Source: an uncultured Altererythrobacter sp. (lineage in GTDB: Bacteria > Pseudomonadota > Alphaproteobacteria > Sphingomonadales > Sphingomonadaceae). From it: a DNA stretch of 64,000 bases. Location of the stretch: the NCBI GenBank assembly GCA_913055875.1, contig CAJXJY010000002.1:248001-312000 (forward strand), in the 5' to 3' direction. The position numbers and the translations under genes were made by a program. The notes below the pieces were generated by a model. It was not told the origin of the DNA. It was given only the letters and a program-made list of their open reading frames with translations, and did no database searches. Of the stretch, positions 24,999 through 34,357 are shown one piece after another. Numbering within the stretch: the first letter of the stretch is position 1; each line of letters starts with the position of its first letter.

Positions 24999-26195
24999 TT
25001 ACCGCACGAACAGGCTGGTCAGTTCCGCATGTGTCGACCATCGAAACTGGCCTACGGGGCGGACCTTCTCGAGCCGGAAGCCCGCCTCGACGAGCCGCTT
25101 GGCATCGCGCGCCCAGCTCGACGGATTGCAGCTGACATAAACCACCCGCGGCACCCCGCTGTCGGCGATCTGCGCCACCTGATCCTTCGCACCGGCGCGC
25201 GGCGGGTCGAGCAGCACGGCGTCGAACCGCGGCAGCTCGTCGGGCCGCAGCGGGTTGCGGAACAGGTCGCGATGCTGCGCCTCGACCGGCAGCCGCGCCC
25301 GGGCCGCCGCCTGGCGGCAGGCGAGAACGGCATCGCGCGCGGCCTCGACCGAGACGACCGAACTGCTGTCGGCCAGCGCAAACGCGAACGCACCGAGCCC
25401 CGCGAACAGATCGGCGACGGCAGGGCACTCGCCGAGCCAGTCGACGGCGTCGCGGACCAGCCTGCGCTCTCCGTCCGCGGTCGCCTGCAGGAAGGCGCCT
25501 GCCGGATACGCTACCGGGACGCCGCCGAACGACACCGCAACCGGCTCCGGCTCCCACATCGCCTCCATGCCGTAGCCCTGATCGAACGAGAGCCGCGCCA
25601 GCGTGTTGTCGCGCGCGAAGTCGAGCACCGCCTCAGTCTGCGCGAGCCCGTCGATTTCCAGGCCCTTGACCGCACAGTCGGGACCCTGGTCGGTCAGCGC
25701 GAGGGTGATGTCGACCGCGTGCTTCGCCTGCCACAGGCCGAGCAGGCGACGCAGCGGTTCGACCAGGCTCCACAATTCGGGCGCGAGCACATGGCATTCG
25801 CGCATATCGACGATGCGGTGCGAGCGGCCCTCGCGAAAGCCGAGCAGCGGACGCTTGCCGCCGGTCAGCGCGTGCAGCGTGGCACGGCGCCTGCTGCGCG
25901 GCGGCGAGAGATGGGTCGGCAGCAACTCGCCCATGGCGAGGCCCTGCCCTTCGGCGGCGTTGACGACGCGGTCGGTGACGAATTGCGCGAGCGCGGTATC
26001 GTCGCAGTGCTGCAGGTCGCATCCGCCGCATTGCGGGAAATGACGGCACGGCGGATCGGCGTGATGCGGTCCATGCCGGAGCGAGCCGTCGGGCAGCAGG
26101 CGATCGCCCAGCGCCCCGCCCGCGGCGAAGCGTCCGTCGGCTGTCACGCCATCGCCCTTCGCCGCGATGCGGATAATTTCGCCAGGATCGCTCAC
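24999..26195 (-). CDS. 23S rRNA/tRNA uracil-C5 methyltransferase, RumA/TrmA family
   Basis: A 398-residue class I SAM-dependent RNA methyltransferase. The N-terminal part has the [4Fe-4S] ligand set CRHFPQCGGCDLQHC; the C-terminal Rossmann domain has the SAM loop DLFAGLGAFAFAL, catalytic motif LLDPPRAGA and nucleophile motif VVYVSCNPSSWARD. It methylates C5 of a uracil in rRNA or tRNA, most likely rRNA given the iron-sulfur motif. The start is GTG at 26195, which overlaps the stop of the NAD(P)HX repair gene as GTGA (26192-26195). The N-terminal TRAM-like domain is short. Which uracil is modified is not evident. Confidence 0.88.
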   Translation of the reverse strand: MSDPGEIIRIAAKGDGVTADGRFAAGGALGDRLLPDGSLRHGPHHADPPCRHFPQCGGCDLQHCDDTALAQFVTDRVVNAAEGQGLAMGELLPTHLSPPRSRRRATLHALTGGKRPLLGFREGRSHRIVDMRECHVLAPELWSLVEPLRRLLGLWQAKHAVDITLALTDQGPDCAVKGLEIDGLAQTEAVLDFARDNTLARLSFDQGYGMEAMWEPEPVAVSFGGVPVAYPAGAFLQATADGERRLVRDAVDWLGECPAVADLFAGLGAFAFALADSSSVVSVEAARDAVLACRQAAARARLPVEAQHRDLFRNPLRPDELPRFDAVLLDPPRAGAKDQVAQIADSGVPRVVYVSCNPSSWARDAKRLVEAGFRLEKVRPVGQFRWSTHAELTSLFVR

Positions 26196-27610
26196 AGGAA
26201 GCGGGCAAACGCGTCCGAGACCGCGTCGGCGAGATCGTCGGCAGTGAAGGCGGGCCCGGCCAGACGCGCGGCCTCGTTGTGGATCCACACCGCCTCCGCC
26301 GCGGCCTCGAACGGCCAGCGTCCGGCAGCCATTCGACTGCCGAGAATGCCCGCGAGAACGTCGCCGCTGCCGGCGGTCGACAGCCAGCTCGGGCCCGGGG
26401 GAAACAGGCCGGTATCGCCCTCCCGATCGTTGTCGTAATCGTTCCCGTGCAGCGTGGTGTCCGGACCCTTGGCGAGCACGGTCAGTCCGGTTTCCTCGAA
26501 CAGCCGCGCGGCCATCGTCCGTTTCGCCCCGGTTTCGATGGCGAAGTTCTCGCACAGTCGGCGCAACTCGCCCTCGTGCGGAGTGACGACGATATCGTCC
26601 GGATCGGCAAGGTCGAGCAGCGCGTCGTCGAACAGATGAAGCGCGTCGGCGTCGAGCACTACGCGCTTGCCGGTCTCCAGCGTCAGCGCGACCCGCTCAC
26701 GCGCCGCTTCGCCGCGTCCCAGCCCGGGCCCGACCAGCAGCGCGGTGATCCGATCGTCTTCCAGTGCTTCCGCGAGCGAGCCGGTTTCGACCACCAGCGC
26801 ATGCGGCACGCCCGCGGGCGCGGAATCGGCGAACAGCTTCACGTACCCGGCCCCCGCGCGCATCGCCGCACGCGCGGCAAGGCCCGCCGCACCGGGCATG
26901 TCGCCGCCGATCACACCAAGCAGGCCGCGGGAATATTTGTGCCGGTACGCGCCCGGAGGCTCCAGTTCGGGCGGACCGATCCGCCGCGCAGCGCCTTCGA
27001 CCGATGCAACGCCGATATCGACCAGTCGCAAAGCCCCCATCTGCATCGCCGACGGACCGGAAAAATGGGCGAACTTCCACGCCCCCAGCGCAAGCGTGCA
27101 ATCGTGCCGCCACAGCTGGTCGAAGAACTCGCCGCTATCGGCGAACACCACGCTCGGAAGGTCGACCGCGACGCGACGTTCGTGGGCGCGGTGGAGCGCG
27201 TCTAGCAGTGCCATCAGGTCGTCGCCGATGCCGCGCGACAGCCCGCTGCCGAACAGCGCGTCGACGAACACCTCGCCGTGGACAATCATCGCATCGCTGC
27301 GCACCTCGCCGACGTATCGCGAGCGCGCTTCCCGCGCCGCATCCGTTTTGGGCTCGATCGGTGCGACCACCGTCACCTCGCCGCCGCGCGCGCGGAGCGT
27401 TTCGGCGATGACGTATCCATCGCCGCCATTGTTGCCGGGACCGCACAGCACCGTCACTCGCCGCCCCGCAGCGATCCGCCGGATGGTGTCCGCCGCCCCG
27501 CGCCCGGCGCGCAGCATCAGTTCGTCGACGCTGGTCCCGGCATCGATCAGCGCCTGCTCCGCCGCCTGCATCTGCGCAACGGTGAGAACCTGGTCAGGCG
27601 CCTGCGTCAT
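26192..27610 (-). CDS. nnr: Bifunctional NAD(P)H-hydrate repair enzyme (epimerase/dehydratase)
   Basis: A 472-residue two-domain protein. The N-terminal YjeF_N epimerase (CGPGNNGGDGYV near 57-68) interconverts R- and S-NAD(P)HX. The C-terminal ADP-dependent dehydratase, a ribokinase-like fold with LLVGPGLGRGEAA, VVTPHEGELRRL and STAGSGDVLAGILG, regenerates NAD(P)H. Both domains keep their signatures, so the fusion is complete. It overlaps the lipoprotein gene upstream by 17 bp and is coupled to the methyltransferase downstream. This is metabolite damage repair and is probably constitutive. Confidence 0.95.
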   Translation of the reverse strand: MTQAPDQVLTVAQMQAAEQALIDAGTSVDELMLRAGRGAADTIRRIAAGRRVTVLCGPGNNGGDGYVIAETLRARGGEVTVVAPIEPKTDAAREARSRYVGEVRSDAMIVHGEVFVDALFGSGLSRGIGDDLMALLDALHRAHERRVAVDLPSVVFADSGEFFDQLWRHDCTLALGAWKFAHFSGPSAMQMGALRLVDIGVASVEGAARRIGPPELEPPGAYRHKYSRGLLGVIGGDMPGAAGLAARAAMRAGAGYVKLFADSAPAGVPHALVVETGSLAEALEDDRITALLVGPGLGRGEAARERVALTLETGKRVVLDADALHLFDDALLDLADPDDIVVTPHEGELRRLCENFAIETGAKRTMAARLFEETGLTVLAKGPDTTLHGNDYDNDREGDTGLFPPGPSWLSTAGSGDVLAGILGSRMAAGRWPFEAAAEAVWIHNEAARLAGPAFTADDLADAVSDAFARFL

Positions 27611-27974
27611 CGCCCCTCGCGCGGGCCGGGAAACGGTAGCGGTCGCCCGCTACGGTTACCTCGAGAATGTCACCGTCGAGCGACTGTACGGCTTCGTCGG
27701 CACCGTCATAGGCGGCCAAGCCTGCCCCGTCGGGCAGCAATTCGAAGCGGCGCAGACCGCCATCGGGATGGCGCACGACCAGCAGCTGCGCATCGCCGTC
27801 GCTCGCGCGTTCGACCAGGCAGTCCGGCCCGAACTGCGAACCCGGGCCGATCGCGCATTCGATCGCGGTCGCGCCCTCCTCGGCCTGCGGTTGCACCTCG
27901 GCCTGCGAACAGGCCGGCAGCGCCAGCAGCGTGCCGAGCAGCGGGAGCGCGAGGCTAGATATCCGCGAAGACAT
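27594..27974 (-). CDS. Small lipoprotein of unknown function
   Basis: A 126-residue protein with a lipoprotein signal: basic N-terminus, hydrophobic stretch [15 protein letters not shown], and lipobox Cys22. The mature part is short, acidic and has two conserved-looking cysteines ([14 protein letters not shown]), then a compact beta-rich segment ([20 protein letters not shown]). No known family was recognised. It overlaps ilvD by 20 bp at its start and nnr by 17 bp at its end, so it belongs to an ilvD-lipoprotein-nnr-methyltransferase operon. A periplasmic, membrane-anchored location is likely. Confidence 0.75.
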   Translation of the reverse strand: MSSRISSLALPLLGTLLALPACSQAEVQPQAEEGATAIECAIGPGSQFGPDCLVERASDGDAQLLVVRHPDGGLRRFELLPDGAGLAAYDGADEAVQSLDGDILEVTVAGDRYRFPARARGDDAGA

Positions 27975-29673
27975 GCTTTTCCGTCCTGGCTCCCGGATGC
28001 GTTACCGCGCCGGCACTGGCCCGGCCGACATTCTGCGCATAGCGCCACAGCGCGCCGGACTGATAGTCGTTTTCGCGCGGTGTCCAGGCCTCGCGCCGCC
28101 GCGACAGCGTGGCGTCGTCGACGTCGAGATCGATCGTTCCTGCCACCGCATCGATGGCGATCACGTCGCCGTCCTCGACGAACGCGATCGGACCGCCATC
28201 GGCCGCCTCTGGCCCGACATGGCCGATGCAGAACCCGCGCGTCGCGCCCGAGAAGCGCCCGTCGGTGATCAGCGCGACCTTTTCGCCCATGCCCTGCCCG
28301 TAGAGCGCGGCAGTGGTCGACAGCATCTCGCGCATGCCCGGTCCGCCTTTCGGACCCTCGTAGCGGATCACGACGACGCAGCCTTCCTCGATCTCGCGGT
28401 TCTCGACCGCCTCGAAGGCATCCTCCTCGCATTCGAATACGCGCGCGGGGCCGGAGAATTGCAGCCGCGCCATCCCCGCCACCTTGACGATCGCCCCGTC
28501 GGGCGCGAGCGAGCCCTTCAGCCCGACCACGCCGCCGGTGGGGGTGATCGGGTTGGAAACCTCGTAAAACACCTTCTGCTCGGGGTTCCACGCGATTTCC
28601 TCGATATTCTCGCCCAGCGTCCTGCCGGTCACTGTCATCGGCTCGGGATCGAGGAAACCGCCGTCGAGCAGCGTCTTCATCGCCATGTAGACGCCGCCCG
28701 CTTCGTGCATGTCCCTGGCGACATACTGCCCGCCAGGCTTGAGGTCCGCGATATACGGGGTCGATTTGAATATCTCGGCGACGTCGAACAGGTCGAAATC
28801 GATCCCGCATTCGCTCGCCATCGCGGGCAGGTGCAGCGCGGCATTGGTCGATCCCCCGGTCGCAGCGACCACGCGCGCGGCGTTCTCGAACGCGGCGCGG
28901 GTGCAGATGTCGCGCGGGCGCAGGTTCTTTTCGAGCAGCGCCATCACCTGCCGCCCGGCGGCAACCGCCACCTCCTCGCGCGACTTGTAAGGAGCGGGCG
29001 CCATATTGCTGTTCGGCAAGGATAATCCGATCGCCTCGCCGACGCAGGCCATGGTGTTGGCGGTGAATTGTCCGCCGCACGCGCCATGGCCCGGGCAAGC
29101 GACCTTTTCGAGTGCGGTCAGCTCCTTCAGCGGACAATTGCCCGCCGCGTGCTGGCCGACCGCTTCGAACACGTCGACAACGGTCACGTCCTTGTCGTGG
29201 AACCGCCCCGGCAGGATCGACCCGCCATAGACGAAGATCGACGGCACGTTGAGCCGCAGCATCGCCATCATCATGCCCGGCAGGCTCTTGTCGCAGCCGG
29301 CGAAGCCGACCAGCGCATCGTAGCAGTGCCCGCGGACCGACAATTCGACCGAATCCGCAATCACCTCGCGGCTGACCAGCGAGCTTTTCATCCCCTGGTG
29401 GCCCATCGCGATCCCGTCGGTGACGGTGATGGTGTTGAAGCGCCGCGGCGTTCCGCCGCCTTCCTCCACCCCGCGACGGCAGACATCCGCTTGCGCGTCG
29501 AGCGTGGTGTTGCACGGAGCGCTATCGTTGCCGGCCGAGGCGACCGCGACGAAGGGACGCGCGATCTCCTCCTCGGTCATGCCCATCGCGTAGTAATAGG
29601 ACCGGTGTGGCGCGCGCTCCGGGCCGACCGAGACATGGCGGCTGGGGAGCTTCGACTTGTCGAATTCGGGCAT
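27955..29673 (-). CDS. ilvD: Dihydroxy-acid dehydratase
   Basis: IlvD dehydrates 2,3-dihydroxy-isovalerate and 2,3-dihydroxy-3-methylvalerate in valine, leucine and isoleucine synthesis. The protein is 572 residues. The Fe-S cysteines are in [22 protein letters not shown] and [12 protein letters not shown], and the family end segment [16 protein letters not shown] is present. The ATG at 29673 is preferred over an in-frame upstream start, whose added residues ([11 protein letters not shown]...) come from a palindromic repeat. It leads a four-gene minus-strand operon. No other ilv genes are near. Confidence 0.95.
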   Translation of the reverse strand: MPEFDKSKLPSRHVSVGPERAPHRSYYYAMGMTEEEIARPFVAVASAGNDSAPCNTTLDAQADVCRRGVEEGGGTPRRFNTITVTDGIAMGHQGMKSSLVSREVIADSVELSVRGHCYDALVGFAGCDKSLPGMMMAMLRLNVPSIFVYGGSILPGRFHDKDVTVVDVFEAVGQHAAGNCPLKELTALEKVACPGHGACGGQFTANTMACVGEAIGLSLPNSNMAPAPYKSREEVAVAAGRQVMALLEKNLRPRDICTRAAFENAARVVAATGGSTNAALHLPAMASECGIDFDLFDVAEIFKSTPYIADLKPGGQYVARDMHEAGGVYMAMKTLLDGGFLDPEPMTVTGRTLGENIEEIAWNPEQKVFYEVSNPITPTGGVVGLKGSLAPDGAIVKVAGMARLQFSGPARVFECEEDAFEAVENREIEEGCVVVIRYEGPKGGPGMREMLSTTAALYGQGMGEKVALITDGRFSGATRGFCIGHVGPEAADGGPIAFVEDGDVIAIDAVAGTIDLDVDDATLSRRREAWTPRENDYQSGALWRYAQNVGRASAGAVTHPGARTEKHVFADI

Positions 29674-29692
29674 TGCGCTCTCCCCCTGAAAT

Positions 29693-29788
29693 CCGTTCGC
29701 CCTGAGCCTGTCGAAAGGCTGCACTTCACTTGCGGTGCTGCGCTAGAAGAAAAAGCGGTGTTTCGACAAGCTCGGCACGAACGGGTTT
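29693..29788. repeat. Palindromic repeat family A, copy 1 (upstream of ilvD)
   Basis: A 96-bp element with inverted ends: CCGTTCGCCCTGAGCCTGTC on the left and GACAAGCTCGGCACGAACGG on the right. The centre contains CTTCACTT and GCGCTAGAAGAAAAAGCGGT, also found in slightly different form in the copy at 56417-56511. It lies 20 bp upstream of the ilvD start, so it may form part of the leader RNA. Related copies are at 44093-44188 (inside dnaE) and 56417-56511. Confidence 0.8.
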
Positions 29789-29863
29789 GGTCGTTTGGTG
29801 CTGGAGAACACCCCCCTCGCAAACCGTGAGGATCAAGGGCAGGAAGAAAATCTCTACCAGCCC

Positions 29864-30598
29864 TCAGACCCCCTTGAGCGCCAGCGCGGTGCGGTTGGCG
29901 ATATCGGTGACCAGCGCCGCCCAGCGCGCCTGGTCGGCGGCGGTGGTGACGAGGTCCTGCCGGATCTCGATCGTAAGATAATGGCGCCCGTGCGCCTCTG
30001 CGTGGCGGTCCATCGTCGCGTTAAGCTGCTTGCCCGAATAAGGTTCGTTGTCGCCGACGGTCAGGCCTTCCTCGCCGAGCAGGCGCATCGCATGCTGCGC
30101 AGCGCTGTCGTCCCGGTTGTAGAGCAGCGCGACGTCCCACGGACGCTCCTCGCCCGGGTTGCTCTCCAGCTTCGGGGTGAAGCTGTGCAGCGCGACGATC
30201 AGCTCGGGCCGTGCCTCGTCGAGCCATTTGGCCAACGCCTCGTGATAGGGGCGGTGATACTTTTCCAGCCGCGCCTCGACATCGGCGCCGATATTGCCGG
30301 GGATCAGGTGGCCGTCGCTCTTGGTCGGGACAACCGCCGGTTCGTCCTCGCGCCGGTGCAGGTCGCACACCAGCCGGCTGACGCAGGCGATATGCGCGGG
30401 GACGGCATGACGTCGCGCGAGGCGGTCGGCGATCCCCTCGATGCCGATGTCCTTGGCGATATGCGTGCCGAGCAGCGCGGTCGGGATGCCGAGTTGGACA
30501 TCGTCGGGCACGTAGTTCGAGGCGTGATCCGCCACGCACACGATCTTGCCGGGTGCCGGCTCGCCAACCTGGCGGTATGGCAAGTCGTCGATCATCAT
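29864..30598 (-). CDS. N-formylglutamate amidohydrolase family protein
   Basis: A 244-residue member of the FGase family (Zn-dependent amidohydrolases). Visible signatures are CVADHASNYVPDD near the N-terminus, RLVCDLHR, IVALHSFTP and a C-terminal YLTIEIRQDL. The best-known activity releases glutamate from N-formylglutamate in histidine degradation, but stand-alone members like this are poorly characterised and no hut genes are near. The ATG at 30598 overlaps the ispE stop (ATGA), so it is cotranscribed with ispE. A following ATG one codon later is equally possible. Confidence 0.85.
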   Translation of the reverse strand: MMIDDLPYRQVGEPAPGKIVCVADHASNYVPDDVQLGIPTALLGTHIAKDIGIEGIADRLARRHAVPAHIACVSRLVCDLHRREDEPAVVPTKSDGHLIPGNIGADVEARLEKYHRPYHEALAKWLDEARPELIVALHSFTPKLESNPGEERPWDVALLYNRDDSAAQHAMRLLGEEGLTVGDNEPYSGKQLNATMDRHAEAHGRHYLTIEIRQDLVTTAADQARWAALVTDIANRTALALKGV

Positions 30599-31407
30599 CT
30601 GAGTTTCCCCTGCATCTGCCACCAGTCCGGATGGTCGCGGGCGATCCGCCCGGCAGCATCACCTAATGCTTCGACGCTGTCATACAACGAAAAACACGTC
30701 GCCCCGGAGCCCGACATACGGTGGAGAAACGGCGCGGTTCCCTCCATCGCGGTGAGAACTTCGGCGATTTGCGGATGCAGGGCGAGTGCAATCCGTTCGA
30801 GGTCGTTGGTGTTCAGCCGGGCGATCTCGCCGGCGGAGCGACCCGCCAGCGGTCCACCGTCATGCCCGTCCCATGCCTTGAATATCGGACCGGTCGGCAC
30901 CGGGATGCGAGGATTGACCAGCAGCACCGGCGTTCCGGCAAGGTCGTTCTCGACCGGCTCCAGCTCGGTCCCCGTCCCGCGACCGATACAGGTGAGGCTT
31001 TCGACGCAGGCGGGCACATCGGCACCGAGCGCGGCGGCGCGCGCGTGCCAATCCCCGGGCAGGCCGCACCGCTCCCGCACGATCCGGAACACCGCCCCGG
31101 CATCGGCCGAGCCCCCGCCCAGCCCGGCGGCGACCGGCAGGTTCTTTGCGAGTGTGATCGCCAGCCCATCCGCCCGCGGCAGCTTGCCTAGGGCCTTGGC
31201 GACCAGATTGTCGAACGGATCCGTCAGCGCGGAGGCGAATTCGCCGACCGTGCGGACTTCGTCGCGGTCCGCCGTCTTTGCGGTGAGCACGTCCCCCGCA
31301 TCGACGAAGGCGAACAACGTCTCGAGCTCGTGATACCCGTCTTCGCGCCGCCTGCGGACATGCAGCGCGAGGTTAATCTTGGCATAGGCGGTTTCGGTTA
31401 GAGCCAT
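30595..31407 (-). CDS. ispE: 4-diphosphocytidyl-2-C-methyl-D-erythritol kinase
   Basis: IspE phosphorylates CDP-ME in the non-mevalonate isoprenoid pathway. The 270-residue GHMP kinase begins with ETAYAKINLALHV, has the ATP-binding glycine motif PVAAGLGGGSADA and the C-terminal MSGSGATCFSLY. Length and motifs are normal. It starts at ATG 31407, about 37 bp after the stop of the TPR-like gene on the same strand, and is coupled to the amidohydrolase downstream. It is an essential housekeeping enzyme feeding carotenoids and quinones. Confidence 0.95.
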   Translation of the reverse strand: MALTETAYAKINLALHVRRRREDGYHELETLFAFVDAGDVLTAKTADRDEVRTVGEFASALTDPFDNLVAKALGKLPRADGLAITLAKNLPVAAGLGGGSADAGAVFRIVRERCGLPGDWHARAAALGADVPACVESLTCIGRGTGTELEPVENDLAGTPVLLVNPRIPVPTGPIFKAWDGHDGGPLAGRSAGEIARLNTNDLERIALALHPQIAEVLTAMEGTAPFLHRMSGSGATCFSLYDSVEALGDAAGRIARDHPDWWQMQGKLR

Positions 31408-31444
31408 CCAGCAGCACGTTTCGATCTATTGGAACAGAACGACC

Positions 31445-31822
31445 TCAGCGAAGGAGCCTTCGATATTCGGGGTTCTCGCCTTGGAAGGCGCGCCCTTTGG
31501 ACTTCCTATTTGCGTCGAGAAACTTCTTGCGCGCGGAGTCGAATTCTCCACGCTCAAAGGCGACTTTGCCCATCAAGAACTCTATCTCACCCACATCCTG
31601 CCGCTTCTCCATGAACTGTGGTGCAAGGTCGGACCAAGCTTTAGCCTCGTCGAGGTCGCCGAGCTTGAAGGCAATCGCCACAGCGTATTCCAGGATCAGG
31701 TAAGCGTTGGGAACCTCGGCCTTTGATTCCGGTATTTCCGCCCACAATTCTCGAAGAGAGGCGAGGCATTGATCGAACTCTTTCGATCGAAATGCCTCAC
31801 CGATCGGCCGGAGCCGTGCCAT
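31445..31822 (-). CDS. Small tetratricopeptide-like protein
   Basis: A 125-residue, mostly helical protein with two or three degenerate TPR-type helix pairs: YLILEYAVAIAFKLGDLDEAKAW and FLMGKVAFERGEFDSARKKFLDA. No signal peptide or catalytic motif is seen, so it is probably a cytoplasmic protein-protein interaction module. GTG immediately before the ATG is an alternative start. It lies 32 bp after the ETF-QO stop and 37 bp before ispE, all on the minus strand. The base composition is a little lower in GC than its neighbours. Confidence 0.65.
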   Translation of the reverse strand: MARLRPIGEAFRSKEFDQCLASLRELWAEIPESKAEVPNAYLILEYAVAIAFKLGDLDEAKAWSDLAPQFMEKRQDVGEIEFLMGKVAFERGEFDSARKKFLDANRKSKGRAFQGENPEYRRLLR

Positions 31823-31854
31823 CACATCGAGCAAGCGTCGTCTCCCAAGCCCCC

Positions 31855-33504
31855 TCACATATTCGGATAATTCGGCCCGCCGCCGCCTTCGGGCGTGGTC
31901 CAGGTGATGTTCTGGTTCGGGTCCTTGATGTCGCAGGTCTTGCAGTGGACGCAGTTCTGCGAGTTGATCTGGAACCGCATCGCGCCGGTATCCTCGTCCT
32001 CGAGCCATTCGTAGACGCCCGCGGGGCAATAACGCTGCGAGGGGCCGGCATAGACGCCCAGCTCGCTCGCCTTCTGCAGCTCCATGTCCTCCACCTTGAG
32101 GTGGTTGGGCTGGTCCTCGGCATGGTTGGTGAAGCTGAAGGCGACGTTTGTCAGCCGGTCGAAGCTCAACACGCCGTCGGGCTTGGGATAGTCGATCGGC
32201 TTGTAGAGATCGGCGCGCTGGAGGTGCTCGTGATCGGGCTCGTGGCCCATCGTGAACGGCAGGCCGATCTTGAGCTGGCGCATCCACATGTCGATCCCGC
32301 CGAGGACGAAGCCGATATCGTCGCCGAATTTCTCCACCGCGGGCAGCAGGTTCTTCACCTTCTTGAGTTCGTCGGCGATCCAGCTCTCGCGCAGGTTCGC
32401 CTCGTAATCGGCCAGCTCGGTCTTTTCCGACCCCGCCGCGATCGCCGCGGCGACGCTTTCGGCCGCCAGCATCCCGCTCTTCATCGCGGTATGGCTGCCT
32501 TTGATCCGTGGCACGTTGAGGAACCCCGCCGCGCAGCCGATCAGCGCGCCGCCGGGGAAAGCGAGCTTGGGAATGGACTGCCACCCGCCGTCGTTGATCG
32601 CGCGCGCACCGTAGGCGACCCGTTTGCCGCCTTCGAGGATCGCGGCGATCTCCGGATGGTGCTTCCAGCGCTGGAATTCCTGGTAGGGCCGGACATAGGG
32701 GTTGGCATAGTTGAGCCACGTCACCAGCCCCAGCGCCACCTGTCCGTTGGCCTGGTGGTAGAGGAAGCCGCCGCCATTGGTCGAGGTTTCCGACAGCGGC
32801 CAGCCCTGCGTGTGGATCACCCGGCCGGGCACATGCTTGTCGGGGTCGATATCCCACAATTCCTTGATCCCGAGCCCGTAGACCTGCGGCTCACAATTCG
32901 CCTCCAGGTCGAACTTCGCCTTCATCCGCTTGGTCAGATTGCCGCGCGCCCCCTCGGCGAAGAGGGTATATTTGGCGTGGATCTCCATGCCCGGCTGATA
33001 GTCGTCCTTGTGCGAACCGTCGGCAGCGACGCCCATGTCCTGCGTGACGATGCCCGACACCGCGCCATTGTCGTCGAACAGCACGTCGGCAGCGGGGAAA
33101 CCGGGGAAGACCATCACGCCCAGCGCTTCCGCCTGCTCCCCGAGCCAGCGGGTCATCGCGCCCAGCGAGCCGGTGTAGCAGCCGTCGTTCGACAGGAAAG
33201 GCGGCATCATGATGTGCGGCAGCGGGGTCTTGCGCTTGCCCGACAGCACCCAGTGCCAGTTGTCGGTCACCGGCGTCTCGGCCATCGGACAGTCCTGCTC
33301 GCGCCAGTCGGGCAGCAATTCGTCGAGCGCCTTGGGATCGACCACCGCGCCCGAGAGGATATGCGCGCCGATTTCCGAGCCCTTTTCGAGCACGACGACT
33401 TCGAGTTCGTCGTTCAACTGCTTGAGCCGGATCGAAGCGGCGAGCCCGGCGGGGCCGCCGCCGACGATCACGACGTCGCACGGCATGGATTCGCGTTCGC
33501 TCAT
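31855..33504 (-). CDS. Electron transfer flavoprotein-ubiquinone oxidoreductase
   Basis: ETF-QO passes electrons from reduced ETF (fatty acid and amino acid oxidation) to ubiquinone at the inner membrane. The 549-residue product starts with an FAD-binding motif (VVIVGGGPAGLAASIRL), contains the ubiquinone-binding region and ends with the [4Fe-4S] ligands CVHCKTCDIKDP near the C-terminus. The ATG at 33504 gives the FAD motif its usual distance from the N-terminus; the frame further upstream is spurious. It is divergent from the uracil-DNA-glycosylase-like gene with an 88-bp gap. Confidence 0.95.
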   Translation of the reverse strand: MSERESMPCDVVIVGGGPAGLAASIRLKQLNDELEVVVLEKGSEIGAHILSGAVVDPKALDELLPDWREQDCPMAETPVTDNWHWVLSGKRKTPLPHIMMPPFLSNDGCYTGSLGAMTRWLGEQAEALGVMVFPGFPAADVLFDDNGAVSGIVTQDMGVAADGSHKDDYQPGMEIHAKYTLFAEGARGNLTKRMKAKFDLEANCEPQVYGLGIKELWDIDPDKHVPGRVIHTQGWPLSETSTNGGGFLYHQANGQVALGLVTWLNYANPYVRPYQEFQRWKHHPEIAAILEGGKRVAYGARAINDGGWQSIPKLAFPGGALIGCAAGFLNVPRIKGSHTAMKSGMLAAESVAAAIAAGSEKTELADYEANLRESWIADELKKVKNLLPAVEKFGDDIGFVLGGIDMWMRQLKIGLPFTMGHEPDHEHLQRADLYKPIDYPKPDGVLSFDRLTNVAFSFTNHAEDQPNHLKVEDMELQKASELGVYAGPSQRYCPAGVYEWLEDEDTGAMRFQINSQNCVHCKTCDIKDPNQNITWTTPEGGGGPNYPNM

Positions 33505-33569
33505 ATCGGGTCGGCCTCTTGCGGAATGTGGTGACGAAAGTGCCGGATTTCCTTGCTTGCTGGGCTGCG

Positions 33570-33585
33570 GCAGGTCAAGACCTGC
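33570..33585. repeat. Short perfect inverted repeat before the UDG-like gene
   Basis: GCAGGTC and GACCTGC flank two A residues, seven bases upstream of the ATG at 33593. It could be an operator or a small RNA hairpin covering the ribosome-binding site; no clear Shine-Dalgarno sequence is otherwise seen. It does not resemble the alphaproteobacterial LexA box (GTTC-N7-GTTC). Confidence 0.35.
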
Positions 33586-33592
33586 GGCCGGC

Positions 33593-34357
33593 ATGGACCA
33601 GCGCAGCTCCCTCCCCGCAGCAGACGATTTCGCCGCCGCGCTCGACTGGTGGCGCGACGCGGGGGTCGACCACGATTTCGCGGATGACGCTACGGAGTGG
33701 CTGGCCGAGCCGGAGCCCGAGATCGCGACCGCACCCGCTGCGCCGAAGCCTGCTCCCGACCGCCCCGAGCCGAAGGCGGAGCCGCAAGAGGAAATCCGCC
33801 CTTTCGGCGGCGAGAGTTCCGGATGGCCCACCGACCTGGCCGCATTTCGCAGCTGGTGGCTGGAGGAGCCGTCGCTCGACGCGGGCGGCACCGGGCCACG
33901 CGTCGCCCCGCGCGGTGACGCGAAACCGGCGCTGATGATTCTCGCCGCCGAGCCCGAGCAGGTGGACAATGATACCCTGCTCTCGGGGCCGCAGGGTCGC
34001 CTTGTCGACAGCTTTCTGCGCGCTGCAGGTATCGCCCCGGAGAAAGTCTATATCGCCTCCGCCCTGCCCCGCCCCGTCCCCGTGCCCGATTGGGAGAATT
34101 TGCGTGCCGCGGGGATTGGCAAACTGCTCGAACACCATGCCCATCTGGCCGATCCGCAACGGATTCTTGTCTTCGGGCGCAACATTTTGCCGCTAATCGG
34201 ACACGCACCGGCGCAAGACTCTGCCGTTTTACGCGAATTTAACCATGAAGGGCGATGCGTCCCCGTAATGGGATCCAGGGGGCTCGCCGACCTGTTGCGT
34301 TCCGCAGCCGGGAGGGAGCGTCTCTGGCAACGCTGGCTCGACTGGACAGATGGCTAA
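33593..34357 (+). CDS. Degenerate uracil-DNA glycosylase-like protein
   Basis: A 254-residue protein whose C-terminal half follows the layout of family 4/5 uracil-DNA glycosylases: LMILAAEPEQVDND for motif 1, GRLVDSFLRAAGI, VYIASALPRPVP and RILVFGRNILPL. Key residues differ: the usual GEAPG motif reads AAEPEQ, the HPS-type motif reads VMGSRG, and the Fe-S cysteines are missing. Residues 35-70 are a Pro/Glu/Ala-rich linker. It may have lost base-excision activity. It overlaps the lytic transglycosylase start by eight bases, so the two are cotranscribed. It could instead be a sequence-divergent active enzyme. Confidence 0.7.
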   Translation: MDQRSSLPAADDFAAALDWWRDAGVDHDFADDATEWLAEPEPEIATAPAAPKPAPDRPEPKAEPQEEIRPFGGESSGWPTDLAAFRSWWLEEPSLDAGGTGPRVAPRGDAKPALMILAAEPEQVDNDTLLSGPQGRLVDSFLRAAGIAPEKVYIASALPRPVPVPDWENLRAAGIGKLLEHHAHLADPQRILVFGRNILPLIGHAPAQDSAVLREFNHEGRCVPVMGSRGLADLLRSAAGRERLWQRWLDWTDG

